Positions 1 to 9,646 of a DNA stretch of 64,000 bases are shown in pieces. The DNA lies in NCBI RefSeq assembly GCF_014695975.1, contig NZ_JACJPI010000064.1, forward strand, positions 1 to 64,000, in the 5' to 3' direction. A model generated the notes under the pieces. It did no database searches, was not told the DNA's origin, and worked only from the letters and a program-made list of their open reading frames with translations. The DNA comes from Leptolyngbya sp. FACHB-321 (GTDB lineage Bacteria > Cyanobacteriota > Cyanobacteriia > Leptolyngbyales > Leptolyngbyaceae). Numbering within the stretch: position 1 is the first letter of the stretch; the number at the start of each line of letters is the position of its first letter. The translations under genes and the position numbers were made by a program.

Positions 1-112
<112 letters not shown>

Positions 113-333
113 TGTAAAAACAAGAAGAACCCTTAAGGCTCAAATCTAAGCAAACACATTAGCCAAAACTAATGCCCTTACCTTTCGTTATCTCATTCCT
201 AAGAATAAATTCCTAGAAAACACTTTCTTTCACAAAGATTAAGTGCTATTCTGGCTTCCAAACTATTTAATTCTCTAGGTTCAGGCGGCCTCGGCTCGCT
301 TCACTTTCGCTGCGCTTGCCTCACCGCTTATCT

Positions 334-362
334 AACATAACAACAGAAGAAGGAAACGTCAA
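334..362 (-). promoter_or_regulatory. Probable rRNA operon promoter
   Basis: On the minus strand a -35-like TTGACG (bases 357-362) is followed by exactly 17 bases and a -10-like TATGTT (334-339). This lies about 220 bases upstream of the 16S rRNA. The element suits a sigma-70 rRNA promoter with a leader between it and the mature 16S end. The start point is inferred and not shown by the sequence. The remainder of 113-476 is 16S leader and the divergent upstream region of nadC. Confidence 0.55.
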
Positions 363-476
363 GCAGGAAAAAAAAGAAATTGGGAATGTAGGAAAGTATC
401 GCAGAAGGGGAAACTGGGGCTGAAGCTAACGCTCTAAAGCTACGCTGCTAAACTATTGTCCAGAAAGTTAAGCCGT

Positions 477-1364
477 ATGGAGTTAAGTAGGCTTGTGAGA
501 GTGAAGGCAGTATTACCTCCGTGGCTTGTTTTGGAGCCACTTCTGCAAGGGTGGCTTCTAGAAGATATTGGTCGGGGCGATCGCACGACTTCGTCTCTCT
601 TTAGTGACCCACCTCCCATTGGTGAAGCGGCATGGATTGCGAAAGAGGATGGTGTGGTTGTTGGACTACCGATCGCTGCCAGAGTTTTCCAGCTTCTAGA
701 TGAACGCGTTAGCTTTGATGCAAAGGTACTTGAGGGAGCAGGAGCCAAAAAGGGACAGACGATCGCTGCGATGCGAGGATCGATGGAAGCTTTGCTCACA
801 GGTGAACGGGTAGCACTGAATCTGGCAATGCGTCTAAGCGGTATTGCAACGTTGACACGCAGGTATGTGGAACAGATTGCAGATTTACCAACGCGATTGG
901 TTGATACGCGTAAGACGACACCAGGATTACGCGTACTGGAAAAATATGCAACGCAGGTGGGCGGAGCTGTTAATCACCGAATGGGGCTGGATGACAGTGT
1001 GATGATTAAGGATAATCACATTGCAGCAGCGGGCGGTATTGAAGCGGCGATCGCACTTGTTCGCGCTGGGATGCCTTACCCACTGACGCTAGAAGTAGAA
1101 ACGGAGAGTTTAGAACAGGTAAAAGAAGCTCTGCAGCATGGAGCAGACATTATTATGCTGGACAATATGCCGTTAGAGATGATGCAAGAAGCAGTGCAAA
1201 TCATTCGACAGACGAGCAATCGCATCAAAATTGAAGCATCTGGAAATATTACTCTGAAAACTATTCGCTCGGTTGCTGAAACTGGGGTCGACTACATTTC
1301 GAGTAGTGCCCCAGTAACCCAATCAACGTGGCTGGATCTTAGTATGAGATTACTCGATCGCTAA
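477..1364 (+). CDS. nadC: Nicotinate-nucleotide pyrophosphorylase (carboxylating), quinolinate phosphoribosyltransferase
   Basis: NadC converts quinolinate and PRPP to nicotinate mononucleotide, CO2 and pyrophosphate, the last step of de novo NAD synthesis in the cytoplasm. The family signature is clear: EDIGRGDRTT near the N-terminus, ERVALNLAMRLSGIAT, the DTRKTTPGLRVLEKYA segment that binds substrate, NHRMGLDDSVMIKDNHI, LEVE, and the C-terminal IEASGNI and GVDYIS. The length of about 295 residues is normal. An upstream in-frame TTG at 456 would add seven residues and GTG codons at 495 and 501 are also possible; the ATG at 477 is preferred. The gene is transcribed divergently from the rRNA operon and stands alone. 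The downstream C39-like gene converges on it with a 20-base gap. Confidence 0.95.
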   Translation: MELSRLVRVKAVLPPWLVLEPLLQGWLLEDIGRGDRTTSSLFSDPPPIGEAAWIAKEDGVVVGLPIAARVFQLLDERVSFDAKVLEGAGAKKGQTIAAMRGSMEALLTGERVALNLAMRLSGIATLTRRYVEQIADLPTRLVDTRKTTPGLRVLEKYATQVGGAVNHRMGLDDSVMIKDNHIAAAGGIEAAIALVRAGMPYPLTLEVETESLEQVKEALQHGADIIMLDNMPLEMMQEAVQIIRQTSNRIKIEASGNITLKTIRSVAETGVDYISSSAPVTQSTWLDLSMRLLDR

Positions 1365-1384
1365 TCTTCCTGGATAAGTACTGT

Positions 1385-2239
1385 TTACAGTCCTGTTGGG
1401 AGCCCAGTTGGTTTTCCTTTAATACTGGTGACAATTCTACCCCAGCCTGCTTCACCGCCCTGATCCCAAAAAATACGCTGCATGGTGTCGTAAGTGTAGG
1501 GATCAAAAGCGCCACCAATGCCAATGTCGTAGTTATCGCTAGCGCCGTGGCGAATACCATAGGGATCATGCACTAGCCATACTTTCTTCGCAGGATCATG
1601 TCCAACAATGATGCAGATATGCCCGTCGTATTTGTAGGCAAAGCCAGCCGCGATTGGTATGTTTGCTTTTAGGGATAGCAGTACATCCTTTGATGAAAGG
1701 GTATAGCTGAAATACGACTCGATACCTAAATCTTTGAGTGCCCTGGTCTGAGCATCATGATCAGTGGTGTCTCCGTACTTAGCAACCAACCGCATATAAA
1801 TTGATTCTGGCTCTGGCAATCCCTGCTCCTTTGCTCTATTGGTTAGCTCCCCTTTAAGCAAATAATTTGCCAGCATTGTGTTACTTGTCGTGTTGCATTG
1901 CCGCCAGTCGTACCAAATCTCTCCGGCTCTAGCAATTTCTTCATTTCCTAGCTGGCTGGCATAAGGAACATTGAGCTTCACAGCCTGAGTCGCTTCTTCG
2001 CCCTCAACTCGAATGTGCGGATCGTAAGCGTAGACAGCTTCCAGCTTGGTTTTGCCGTCCTTAGCCGTCATTGGCGACGCCAGCTTTAGAAAGAGATGTT
2101 GGTTGCGATCGGGAGAAAACTCAGTGACATAAAAAGTGCTGCCCTTAGTCACAAGAATCTTCTCGGAGTCAGTCAAATCGCTTGCTCCTAAGACTCGCTT
2201 TTTGAGAAAGGTATTAGCTTCGACGGTTGCTTTTGGCAT
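1385..2239 (-). CDS. C39-like (papain-fold) cysteine peptidase family protein
   Basis: This 284-residue protein has two parts. The first ~95 residues form a beta-rich segment with LVTKGSTFYVTEF and HLFLKLASP, which looks like an SH3-like or accessory domain. A peptidase C39-like domain follows: VPYASQLGN, then WRQCNTTSNTMLANYL with the probable catalytic Cys, a central region, and KYDGHICIIVGHDPA with the probable catalytic His, then the conserved VHDPYG. No signal peptide or membrane segment is visible, so export is not supported. Related domains occur in bacteriocin-processing ABC transporters, secreted hydrolases and phage lysins; here there is no ABC partner or peptide precursor nearby, so the substrate is unknown. 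It is monocistronic and convergent with nadC. Confidence 0.75.
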   Translation of the reverse strand: MPKATVEANTFLKKRVLGASDLTDSEKILVTKGSTFYVTEFSPDRNQHLFLKLASPMTAKDGKTKLEAVYAYDPHIRVEGEEATQAVKLNVPYASQLGNEEIARAGEIWYDWRQCNTTSNTMLANYLLKGELTNRAKEQGLPEPESIYMRLVAKYGDTTDHDAQTRALKDLGIESYFSYTLSSKDVLLSLKANIPIAAGFAYKYDGHICIIVGHDPAKKVWLVHDPYGIRHGASDNYDIGIGGAFDPYTYDTMQRIFWDQGGEAGWGRIVTSIKGKPTGLPTGL

Positions 2240-2797
2240 GATGGTAGACCCTGAGTGGGGGCGGAGGATAGCTTGAAAGGTAGTTAAGAGAGTTAAAACT
2301 CTCGTTCTTGCGCTGAGGTTTAAAACAATTGGGGACAGCAGCTTTGCGGAAGTTCAGATCCTTATTAGGCTACCAAAAAGTTATATTTAATTTTTAGACA
2401 GATTTAAAAAGGTTTTTAAGTTAGAAGCATCAATCGCAAGATTGGCGGAACGAGCAAAGAAAGCCGTTTTTAAGATGCCCCATTTCTCTTACGACACAAC
2501 AAGCGGATAACGCAACAGAGCATCAATATTCCTCTAAGCGAAGAGGCTAGGCTATGGCTGGATGATCGCAGTATCAACTTAGAGGCAACGAATTGGGTTG
2601 TTTCTCACTACAGTCATGAACTCCCAGGAATATAGACACTGAAATAATGAGAAGAACGGTACTAGTGCAGGGCAAAGCTCTTGGAATGCGGGGAAATGGG
2701 TATAGGCGCTGCAACTGGGGGTCTAACCAGAGTACGCTGATGGAATACGGTTGCGGTCTAGGACTAAAACCACATTTTTTGCTGTGAATTTCTCGCT
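2240..2797. other. Intergenic region, possible decayed ORF
   Basis: The 558 bases separate two divergent genes (C39-like on minus, argS on plus). About 2483-2635 on the plus strand is a continuous reading frame of roughly 50 codons without a start, containing SEEARLWLDDRSINLEA. It may be a remnant of a small protein gene, but the family was not recognised. The last ~150 bases before argS presumably contain its promoter; no riboswitch or known small RNA was recognised. Confidence 0.35.
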
Positions 2798-4558
2798 ATG
2801 ATTTCTACGATCGCTCAACTGAAAAATCGCTTTGGGCAAGCCTTAATAGCCGCCTTTGGTGCTGATTATGGGTCTGTTGATCCAATTTTGGTGCCTGCAA
2901 GTAACCCTAAGTTTGGGGATTATCAGGCGAATGTGTCGTTGTCGTTAGCAAAGCCGTTGGGTAAAGCTCCACGAGCGATCGCCGAGCAGCTTGTACAACA
3001 GCTTGATCTAGCTGATTTATGTGAGCCGCCCACCGTAGCCGGACCAGGCTTCATTAACCTAACCCTTAGAACGAGCTACCTAGAGGCGCAGATCAAAGCT
3101 ATTCAGTCTGATCCCCGTCTAGGAGTGGCAGCGATTGACCAGCCGCAGCGTGTCATTGTCGATTATCCCAGCCCCAACATTGCCAAAGAGATGCACGTAG
3201 GACACTTGCGTCCTGCGATCGTTGGAGACTGCCTTGCCCGTATTCTTGAGTTTATAGGACATGATGTCCAACGCATTAGTCATATTGGCGACTGGGGCAC
3301 GCCATTCGGGATGCTAATTGCCTACTTACGGGAAGCATACCCAGCAGCGTTAACAGCTAGTGAATCCTTAGATTTAGGTGATCTGTCCACGTTTTATCGG
3401 CAGGCAAAAAAGCGGTTTGATGACGACGAGAACTTTCGTGAGGCAGCACGTCTGTCTGTTGTCGAGCTTCAGGCGGGCGAGGCAGAAACCCTGCAAGCAT
3501 GGAAGATTGTATGTGAATTATCCAGCCGTTCTTACCGCGTTATCTACGACCTGATGGGCATTGCACATGTCCTTGAGCGGGGAGAATCATTTTACAATCC
3601 CTTGCTAGAAAGTGTGATCGAAGATTTGAGGGCAACTGGGTTACTGGTCGAGGATAACGGAGCGCAATGCGTGTTTCTGGAAGGTTTTACAAATAAGGAA
3701 GGTAAACCGCTACCGCTGATTGTACAAAAGTCAGATGGTGGCTACAACTATGCAACAACCGACCTAGCAGCCATTCGTTATCGGGTGAAGGAAGATAAGG
3801 CACAGCGGGTCATTTACCCTGTGGGCATGGAGCAGACGAATCACTTTACCCAAATTTTTCAGGTAGGACGACGGGCTGGCTGGATCACGGAGGCAGTGGA
3901 GTTCATTCACGCGCCGTTTGGTTTAGTGCTAGGAGAGGATAACAAGAAGCTAAAGACCCGATCGGGTGAAGCAGCGCGTCTTCAAGATTTGCTGGATGAA
4001 GCGATCGTTCGTGCTCGTGCTGACTTAGAAGCGCGCCTTCAAGCAGAAGAGCGGCAAGAAAGCGAGGCATTTATTGCCCACGCTGCACAAGTAACTGGCA
4101 TTAGCGCCATTAAGTACGCTGACCTGAGCCAGAACCGCACTAGCAACTACATTTTTAGCTACGACAGGATGCTTGCCCTACAAGGCAACACGGCTCCTTA
4201 TATGCTCTATGCGTATGTGCGAGTACAGGGCGTTAGCCGCAAGGGACAAATTGATTTTGAGGCATTGGGCACGGATGCCAAGATTTTGCTGCAAGACGAA
4301 ACAGAATTAGTGCTGGCAAAACACCTACTGCAACTAGACGAGGTTTTGGCGCAGATTGATGAAGATCTCCTGCCCAATCGGCTCTGCCAATACCTCTTTG
4401 AGCTGAGTCAGAAGTTCAATCGGTTTTATGAGCAGTGCCCCATTCTTGATGCAGAAGAACCATTACGAACCTCGCGGCTCATTCTGGCTGACTTGACGGC
4501 ACGATCGCTCAAGCTAGGGCTGGCTCTACTGGGCATTCCTGTACTGGAACGAATGTAA
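2798..4558 (+). CDS. argS: Arginyl-tRNA synthetase
   Basis: A class I aminoacyl-tRNA synthetase that charges tRNA-Arg with arginine. The 586-residue length fits the family. An N-terminal ArgRS additional domain (about residues 1-90, with [17 protein letters not shown]) is followed by the catalytic core with [24 protein letters not shown], where HVGH is the HIGH signature, and [10 protein letters not shown]. The KMSKS-like loop is degenerate, as is usual for ArgRS, around [11 protein letters not shown]. The C-terminal DALR anticodon-binding domain begins near residue 460 ([20 protein letters not shown]). It starts with ATG. It appears monocistronic and ends in front of a strong hairpin shared with the convergent dehydrogenase gene. 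Confidence 0.97.
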   Translation: MISTIAQLKNRFGQALIAAFGADYGSVDPILVPASNPKFGDYQANVSLSLAKPLGKAPRAIAEQLVQQLDLADLCEPPTVAGPGFINLTLRTSYLEAQIKAIQSDPRLGVAAIDQPQRVIVDYPSPNIAKEMHVGHLRPAIVGDCLARILEFIGHDVQRISHIGDWGTPFGMLIAYLREAYPAALTASESLDLGDLSTFYRQAKKRFDDDENFREAARLSVVELQAGEAETLQAWKIVCELSSRSYRVIYDLMGIAHVLERGESFYNPLLESVIEDLRATGLLVEDNGAQCVFLEGFTNKEGKPLPLIVQKSDGGYNYATTDLAAIRYRVKEDKAQRVIYPVGMEQTNHFTQIFQVGRRAGWITEAVEFIHAPFGLVLGEDNKKLKTRSGEAARLQDLLDEAIVRARADLEARLQAEERQESEAFIAHAAQVTGISAIKYADLSQNRTSNYIFSYDRMLALQGNTAPYMLYAYVRVQGVSRKGQIDFEALGTDAKILLQDETELVLAKHLLQLDEVLAQIDEDLLPNRLCQYLFELSQKFNRFYEQCPILDAEEPLRTSRLILADLTARSLKLGLALLGIPVLERM

Positions 4559-4595
4559 GCAACTGTTGGAACTTTGGCTTTACATTGGCCAGCAT

Positions 4596-4632
4596 TTGTC
4601 CTCAGGCTGTTTGGGAAACAGCTTGAGGACAA
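4596..4632. terminator. Hairpin between convergent genes, probable bidirectional terminator
   Basis: TTGTCCTCA/TGAGGACAA with an inner GCTGTTT/AAACAGC forms a long, nearly perfect stem with a three-base loop between argS and the convergent dehydrogenase gene. There is no clear U-tract on either side, so termination is inferred from position and stem strength. Confidence 0.6.
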
Positions 4633-4646
4633 GAAAGCAAACTGGC

Positions 4647-5693
4647 TTACGGGTAAATCAGAATCTTGTAGGTTTCAGGTCCCGGTGAGATGGCTTGCTC
4701 GACAGCCGTTGCTAGATCTTTAAGCGGATAGCGATCGCTCACCAATGCATCGACATCAATCCGCTTATGGAACACGATATCTGCTGCTAATGCTTGCACC
4801 CGATAGGACGAACTGTAGCTACCCATCAAGTCGATTTCGCGCCGATAAAGAATGTTTGGATTGATCGGAATCTCTAATTCATCCGGAAATTCGGCAAAGA
4901 ACAGAATTTTGCCACCTTTGCGAGTGCAGTCGAGTGCCTGAAAGAAGGCTTTGTCGCTGGGTACTGCCAGAAGGCTAGTATCAACGCCCATACCTTGAGT
5001 TAGCGCCTGAATTTTGGTCGTTAGCTCAGGATCACGGGCATCAAAGGCAGCATCGGCACCAACGCTGAGCGCTTTTTCAATACGTGTCGGCAATAAGTCA
5101 GTGGCGATCGCTCGTGCCCCAAAATATTTCACCAGCATGATAAACATCAGCCCGATCGGACCCGCACCTGTAACCAAGACCGTCTGACCAGGCGCGATTT
5201 GAGCTTTTTTGACAGCTTTTAAGCAGCAGTTAGTTGGCTCGACAAAGCTAGCTTGCTCGAACGTTACGTCGTCAGGAATTTTTACTAGACCGCCACTGCG
5301 GACAATATGCCCTGGCACGTTGACATACTCAGCAAAGCCACCACCACTAGGTGCAAAACCTGCTGTTGTGGTGATGTTTTTATAAACATCGCACATCGAA
5401 AAGTTGTCATTCAGACAATAGGCGCAGTGCATACAGGGAATATGATGCAACACGACCACGCGATCGCCGACCTGCCAATTATGCACATCAGCCCCTACAG
5501 CAGCGATCGTTCCAGCGGTCTCATGCCCAAAAATGCGCGGCGGATTGTAAAGGGGATAACGAATTTTTTTGATATCTGACTGACACAAGCCCACAACCTG
5601 CACTTGCACCAGCACTTCATCCGCTGCGACTGCTGGAACCGGAATCTCCTCGTAGCTCAGTTGGTTTACGCCCCGAAATACTTGCGCCTTCAT
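4647..5693 (-). CDS. Zinc-dependent medium-chain alcohol/polyol dehydrogenase
   Basis: A 348-residue MDR-superfamily dehydrogenase. The GroES-like catalytic domain has the catalytic zinc ligands Cys37 and His57-Glu58 (FGHETAGTIAAVG). The structural zinc lobe has four cysteines at 87, 90, 93 and 101 (CMHCAYCLNDNFSMC). The NAD(P)-binding Rossmann fold carries GAGPIGLMF around residue 176. The pattern is closest to sorbitol, threonine or galactitol-type dehydrogenases, so a sugar alcohol or related secondary alcohol is the likely substrate, but this cannot be settled from sequence. It is a single gene convergent with argS, starting at ATG 5693. Confidence 0.85.
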   Translation of the reverse strand: MKAQVFRGVNQLSYEEIPVPAVAADEVLVQVQVVGLCQSDIKKIRYPLYNPPRIFGHETAGTIAAVGADVHNWQVGDRVVVLHHIPCMHCAYCLNDNFSMCDVYKNITTTAGFAPSGGGFAEYVNVPGHIVRSGGLVKIPDDVTFEQASFVEPTNCCLKAVKKAQIAPGQTVLVTGAGPIGLMFIMLVKYFGARAIATDLLPTRIEKALSVGADAAFDARDPELTTKIQALTQGMGVDTSLLAVPSDKAFFQALDCTRKGGKILFFAEFPDELEIPINPNILYRREIDLMGSYSSSYRVQALAADIVFHKRIDVDALVSDRYPLKDLATAVEQAISPGPETYKILIYP

Positions 5694-5861
5694 GGTCTAC
5701 CTCAAAACCCTCAATGCAGACTCTACCACTGCTAAGACCTTACCCGTCTTACTACTACAGAAATAAAGTGCTTGCCTCTTAGATTTCAGCAATCGCAACA
5801 TTGAGCAGCGCGTTGGGTAGCAGATAGTGCAGTGATCAAAGCCATCAACTGGCTTGGGGCA

Positions 5862-6209
5862 TTAACCAGCAACAGTGTCAATCAAACTCCAATGGCGATT
5901 ATCGGCGATCGCCTGGCTCACCAATTCGTACATCCGCCGACAGTGGTTATTAGTTTGCAGCGGCAGTTCTTCATTTTTAATCACAAAGCTCATGCGAACT
6001 TCGCGATCGGTCGCCAGCGTCTTATCAACCAGCACCTCAACAGTGACCAGTTGTGTAAAGGCAACATTGCCCGGTACTTCACGCGCCATCAAGTAGTCGC
6101 CGGTTTCGTAAATAATATCGAAATTACAGGATTCCAAAGTCTCGCTCAGCAGGCGTTGGACGTTTCCTACAGATGCCGCAACTGTAAACAGGCAAGTATA
6201 ACGAGCCAT
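5862..6209 (-). CDS. Conserved cyanobacterial hypothetical protein
   Basis: A 115-residue soluble protein starting MARYTCLFTVAASVGNVQRLL, with no signal peptide or membrane segment. It includes YETGDYLMAREVPG and a C-terminal RRMYELVSQAIADNRHW. It reads like a compact alpha/beta protein of a small family I associate with cyanobacteria, with no known function. It starts at ATG 6209, is monocistronic and is flanked on both sides by short spacers. It is probably a real gene because coding character and the upstream spacer are clean, but no activity is proposed. Confidence 0.7.
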   Translation of the reverse strand: MARYTCLFTVAASVGNVQRLLSETLESCNFDIIYETGDYLMAREVPGNVAFTQLVTVEVLVDKTLATDREVRMSFVIKNEELPLQTNNHCRRMYELVSQAIADNRHWSLIDTVAG

Positions 6210-6418
6210 AACTAACCCCGGACACGTGACATTAGAACTTCGCTATCATATCGTTCATCTAGCATAACAAGCCTTATCTTCAGGTTTTGGCAGACTGGAA
6301 ATACCCTTCTGACCAGTAAAAACGTGTCAAGCAAGGCTAAAAACCAATGTCATAACCAGGTGCGTATGAGAGTCGAATATCCATAGACTACTACTTAGGG
6401 TCTGCGCTGTAAAATACT

Positions 6419-7108
6419 ATGCAAGGTAAGTTGATTGTCTTTGAAGGTGTAGAAGGCTGTGGCAAAACGACCCAACTGCGTCGATCGCAGCAATGGCTGG
6501 TAGACAGCGGTTGGCAAGCACTGCTACAAGCGAAAGGCTGCCTTCAGCACCTCGTTACCACCCGCGAACCAGGTGGGACGGCACTCGGCTTGCAAGTACG
6601 CCAACTGTTGCTGGAGCCATCGACAGAAGTCATGCAAAGCCGTGCCGAATTGCTCCTTTATGCGGCTGACCGTGCCCAACACGTCGAGGGATACCTCAAA
6701 CCGCAGTTACATCAGGGAGCACTGCTTTTGTGTGATCGCTACACTGACTCAACGATCGCGTATCAGGGCTACGGGCGCGGCATTGACCTCAATCTCATTG
6801 CTCAACTTAACGCGATCGCCACCGACGGGCTAGAAAGCGACCTTACCCTTTGGCTCGACCTGGATGCAGCTATAGGGTTAGCCAGAACCCGTCAACGCGG
6901 CACTATTGATCGCATTGAGCAAGCCGACCTCTCCTTTCACCAGCGTGTCCAGCGAGGCTTTACCGAGCTAGCCGCACGCTATCCCCAACGCATCACCCGC
7001 ATTGATGCCAGTCAGACAGAAGCGAACGTTGCTGAACAAATCCAGAAGGTCTTGAGTCGGCAGTTTGCAAAGTGGTATGGGTTAGAAAGTAGGAAGGGTG
7101 AGGGCTAA
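6419..7108 (+). CDS. tmk: Thymidylate kinase
   Basis: Phosphorylates dTMP to dTDP for DNA synthesis. The P-loop GVEGCGKT is at residues 10-17, the TREPGG motif follows near residue 45, and the LCDRYTDSTIAYQGYGR block near residue 105 is the DR[YH] signature that binds dTMP. The lid region includes ARTRQRG and DRIE. At 229 residues it is slightly longer than usual (about 205-215). The extra length comes from an insertion around LQAKGCLQH and a C-terminal GLESRKGEG tail that reads into repeat-like intergenic DNA. It is followed 43 bases later by holB, a common gene pair. Confidence 0.95.
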   Translation: MQGKLIVFEGVEGCGKTTQLRRSQQWLVDSGWQALLQAKGCLQHLVTTREPGGTALGLQVRQLLLEPSTEVMQSRAELLLYAADRAQHVEGYLKPQLHQGALLLCDRYTDSTIAYQGYGRGIDLNLIAQLNAIATDGLESDLTLWLDLDAAIGLARTRQRGTIDRIEQADLSFHQRVQRGFTELAARYPQRITRIDASQTEANVAEQIQKVLSRQFAKWYGLESRKGEG

Positions 7109-7151
7109 AAAGTTTTTGAGCCTTTATCCTTTAGCCGTTAGCCTTTCCCTC

Positions 7152-8120
7152 ATGTCTCCCTTTGCGCCACTGATTGAACAAACCCACGCGGTCGAGCTAC
7201 TGACTCAAGCAGTCGCTAAAGATCGGCTGGCACCCGCCTATCTCTTTGCAGGCGCACCTGGCATTGGGCGGCAACTAGCGGCTGAGTGTTTTTTAACGCT
7301 TTTATTTAGTGGAGGCAAAGGAGCGATCGCCCCTACAGAAGCCTTACGGCAACGCCTTCAGCAACGGAACCATCCCGATTTGCTGTGGGTTGCGCCCACC
7401 TACTTGCATCAGGGGAAGCGACTATCGATCGTAGAAGCAGCAGACGCGGGTCTCAAGCCTAAAACACCACCCGTCGTACGGTTAGAACAAATACGCGAAA
7501 TTGCCCGTTTTCTCTCGCGTGCACCTCTGGAAGCATCGCGAGCGGTCGTAGTCATCGACCATGCCGAAACAATGGCAGAAGGAGCCGCCAATGGGCTGCT
7601 AAAAACGCTAGAAGAACCGGGACAGGCAACGCTCATTCTGATTGCTCCTAGTACAGAGTCATTGTTGCCCACACTTGTATCCCGCTGTCAGCGCATTCCG
7701 TTCTATCGCTTGAGCGTCGGTGGCATGGCGCAGGTATTGGAGCGATCAAGACAGTCTGAAATTCTCCAACATCCAGAAGTCTTGCAGCTTGCTCAAGGCA
7801 GCCCTGGCGCAGCGATCGCCCACTGGCAGCAACTTCAGGCAATGCCAGCAGACCTCCTGCAAGCCATCACCCAACCGCCACGCACCGTTCGAGAGGCGCT
7901 CAGCCTTGCCCGTGATATTGACAAAGCATTGGAAGCAGAGGCGCAGCGCTGGCTGATTGATTACCTGCAACAAACATACTGGCAACAAAGCTGCACGAGC
8001 GGCCACCAGCTACCAAATGCGGCACCCATCAGCCTGCTAGAAAAAGCACGACAGTATCTCATGCGAAACGTACAGCCACGCTTGGTGTGGGAAGTAACTC
8101 TGATGGGCATGGTGCGCTAG
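7152..8120 (+). CDS. holB: DNA polymerase III delta' subunit
   Basis: The delta' clamp-loader subunit of the replicative polymerase. The AAA+ N-terminal domain begins with LIEQTHAVELLTQAV and LAPAYLFAGAPGIGRQLAAE, a degenerate P-loop. It has the AETMAEGAANGLLKTLEEPGQATLILI segment and the SRCQRIPF sensor/arginine region typical of HolB. The zinc-binding cysteines found in DnaX are absent. The ATG at 7152 is chosen because the family alignment begins there; the in-frame extension upstream to a GTG at 7098 would encode repeat-like debris. It overlaps nothing upstream but probably forms an operon with tmk. A secreted-protein gene on the other strand ends one base after its stop. Confidence 0.92.
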   Translation: MSPFAPLIEQTHAVELLTQAVAKDRLAPAYLFAGAPGIGRQLAAECFLTLLFSGGKGAIAPTEALRQRLQQRNHPDLLWVAPTYLHQGKRLSIVEAADAGLKPKTPPVVRLEQIREIARFLSRAPLEASRAVVVIDHAETMAEGAANGLLKTLEEPGQATLILIAPSTESLLPTLVSRCQRIPFYRLSVGGMAQVLERSRQSEILQHPEVLQLAQGSPGAAIAHWQQLQAMPADLLQAITQPPRTVREALSLARDIDKALEAEAQRWLIDYLQQTYWQQSCTSGHQLPNAAPISLLEKARQYLMRNVQPRLVWEVTLMGMVR

Positions 8121-8121
8121 C

Positions 8122-8847
8122 TCAATAGCCAGAAGGGTTGCTGTAGCGCACGCCATATTGAGGATCAACGACCACTTGCCGCTCAGTGCTAGAAGATGGA
8201 GCCTGATAACGCACGCCATATTGAGGATCAATTACTACCTGTGGTTCGGGACGAACCGTCGGAATGACGGTGCGGATATTGTAATAAGGCGCTGGGTAAG
8301 ACACCCTTGGATAAGCTTGTGAAGGGTAAGCTTGCCCAGGATAGGACTGTTCAGGGTAATACTGTTCAGAGGCCTTGGGAGTAGTGACGATCGTCGGGTT
8401 GACTAAGGTTGAATTGCGAATGGAACCATTAATCACCGTTGGATTCAGCAAGACTGAATTGTCAACGCTGCCATGCTGCGGAAATCTAGGTTGCCGATAG
8501 GTGTAGCCACCAGAGGGATAAACGACAGACGGGTAATAAGTTGGAGTGCCAATTTGTATCGAAAGCCCAAACCCTGAAACAGGATGAATTGGCTGCCGAA
8601 ACGGATAGTAGCCCGAACCATGAAACGAGCGCACAGGCGGAAATGTAATCGTCTTCCCTGGCGTAGCGTAACCGTTACTCGGCACGCGCAGCCCTGGTTT
8701 GGCACTGACAGCAGACGACCATGCAGCGATCGCCACAACGCTTAGTAAAAGCGATGCGCCTAGGAGAGAAGGCTTTCGGGAGTATATTCCAGACAAGGAC
8801 TGTATACGCCAAAGCGTTAAAGGTGTTTTAGCCATTGTTTTTACCAT
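8122..8847 (-). CDS. Secreted Tyr/Pro-rich protein with signal peptide
   Basis: A signal peptide is visible (SLLGASLLLSVVAIAAWSSAVSA, cut after ASA-type residues), then a proline-, tyrosine- and glycine-rich region without obvious catalytic motifs. Internal repetition is seen twice: alternating NSVLLNPT/NSTLVNPT segments in the middle, and two copies of QVVxDPQYGVRY at the C-terminus that are also near-identical in DNA. It is likely an exported cell-envelope or periplasmic protein of a cyanobacterial family with no known function. Starts at ATG 8847 or 8835 are possible; an upstream TTG at 8913 is less likely. It converges with holB with essentially no spacer. Confidence 0.7.
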   Translation of the reverse strand: MVKTMAKTPLTLWRIQSLSGIYSRKPSLLGASLLLSVVAIAAWSSAVSAKPGLRVPSNGYATPGKTITFPPVRSFHGSGYYPFRQPIHPVSGFGLSIQIGTPTYYPSVVYPSGGYTYRQPRFPQHGSVDNSVLLNPTVINGSIRNSTLVNPTIVTTPKASEQYYPEQSYPGQAYPSQAYPRVSYPAPYYNIRTVIPTVRPEPQVVIDPQYGVRYQAPSSSTERQVVVDPQYGVRYSNPSGY

Positions 8848-9044
8848 AAAGGGAGGAAAAATTGAGGTAAGCAATGACACCCTCATTGCCTGGTATGACG
8901 CACGCAGAAGCAAGTTGTTAGCTGAAATCCCTTGCCCTATAGGACTACTTTCTAGCTTAACTTGTTCCGATAGAATGGAAAGGGTCTGTTGTTTTAGGCG
9001 ACCACCTTATTCAGTTCACACTGTTGTCATAGCGTTCGACTATT

Positions 9045-9572
9045 GTGAGTTTAGATTCTCTCGATACCGCCAGAGCAGATTATCAGGCTGGGAAAGCTGC
9101 CTTCGAGCGTGGCGAATACCGCAAAGCAGTGCAGTTTTTAGAGTCTGCTAAAACGCTGGTCAATGTCACCTCTCGCTTTGGTGGCGAAGTACAAATTTGG
9201 CTAGTGACCGCTTACGAAGCGATGGGGCAGCGCTCGGACGCACTTGCTCTTTGTCGTGAAGTCAGCCGACACCCTGATTTACAAATCCGCAAACAAGGCA
9301 GCCGCCTGCTTTACATTCTGGAAGCGCCTCGGCTTACCGCTCGTCCAGAATGGTTGACCCAGATTCCCGATCTCACTGCGCTGGGTGACGGTGATGAGCG
9401 CGATCGTCTAACGGCTGCAACGATCGCCCCTACTAAACAATCTGAGAAACCAGCGTTTCAGCTTGAAAATGTAATTGATCCCCAGCGAGTGAACACGAAG
9501 GATAATCGCTTTATTTGGGTTGCTTTGGGGGCTGGAGTGCTGGTGCTAGGCGGACTGGTGTGGTTCATGTAA
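9045..9572 (+). CDS. TPR-like protein with C-terminal membrane anchor
   Basis: A 175-residue protein. The first ~85 residues form two helical TPR-like hairpins (AGKAAFERGEYRKAVQFLE and VTAYEAMGQRSDALALCRE). A linker with WLTQIPDL follows, and a single C-terminal transmembrane helix (WVALGAGVLVLGGLVWFM) ends the protein, so it is a tail-anchored membrane protein. The start is a GTG at 9045. Similar proteins are conserved in cyanobacteria; function unknown, perhaps a membrane-bound scaffold. It precedes the DUF3153 lipoprotein by 74 bases, probably as a transcription unit. Confidence 0.8.
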   Translation: MSLDSLDTARADYQAGKAAFERGEYRKAVQFLESAKTLVNVTSRFGGEVQIWLVTAYEAMGQRSDALALCREVSRHPDLQIRKQGSRLLYILEAPRLTARPEWLTQIPDLTALGDGDERDRLTAATIAPTKQSEKPAFQLENVIDPQRVNTKDNRFIWVALGAGVLVLGGLVWFM

Positions 9573-9646
9573 CAGCACAATCATTTCCTCATAATCTTCG
9601 CGTATGCTGAGTTCTCGTAAGCCTTCGTTTCCACGATCGAACCGCC

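Noticed and set aside
2640-2797. Possible small RNA or riboswitch upstream of argS
   Set aside because: No known cyanobacterial RNA motif was recognised and no T-box applies here; left as ordinary leader DNA.
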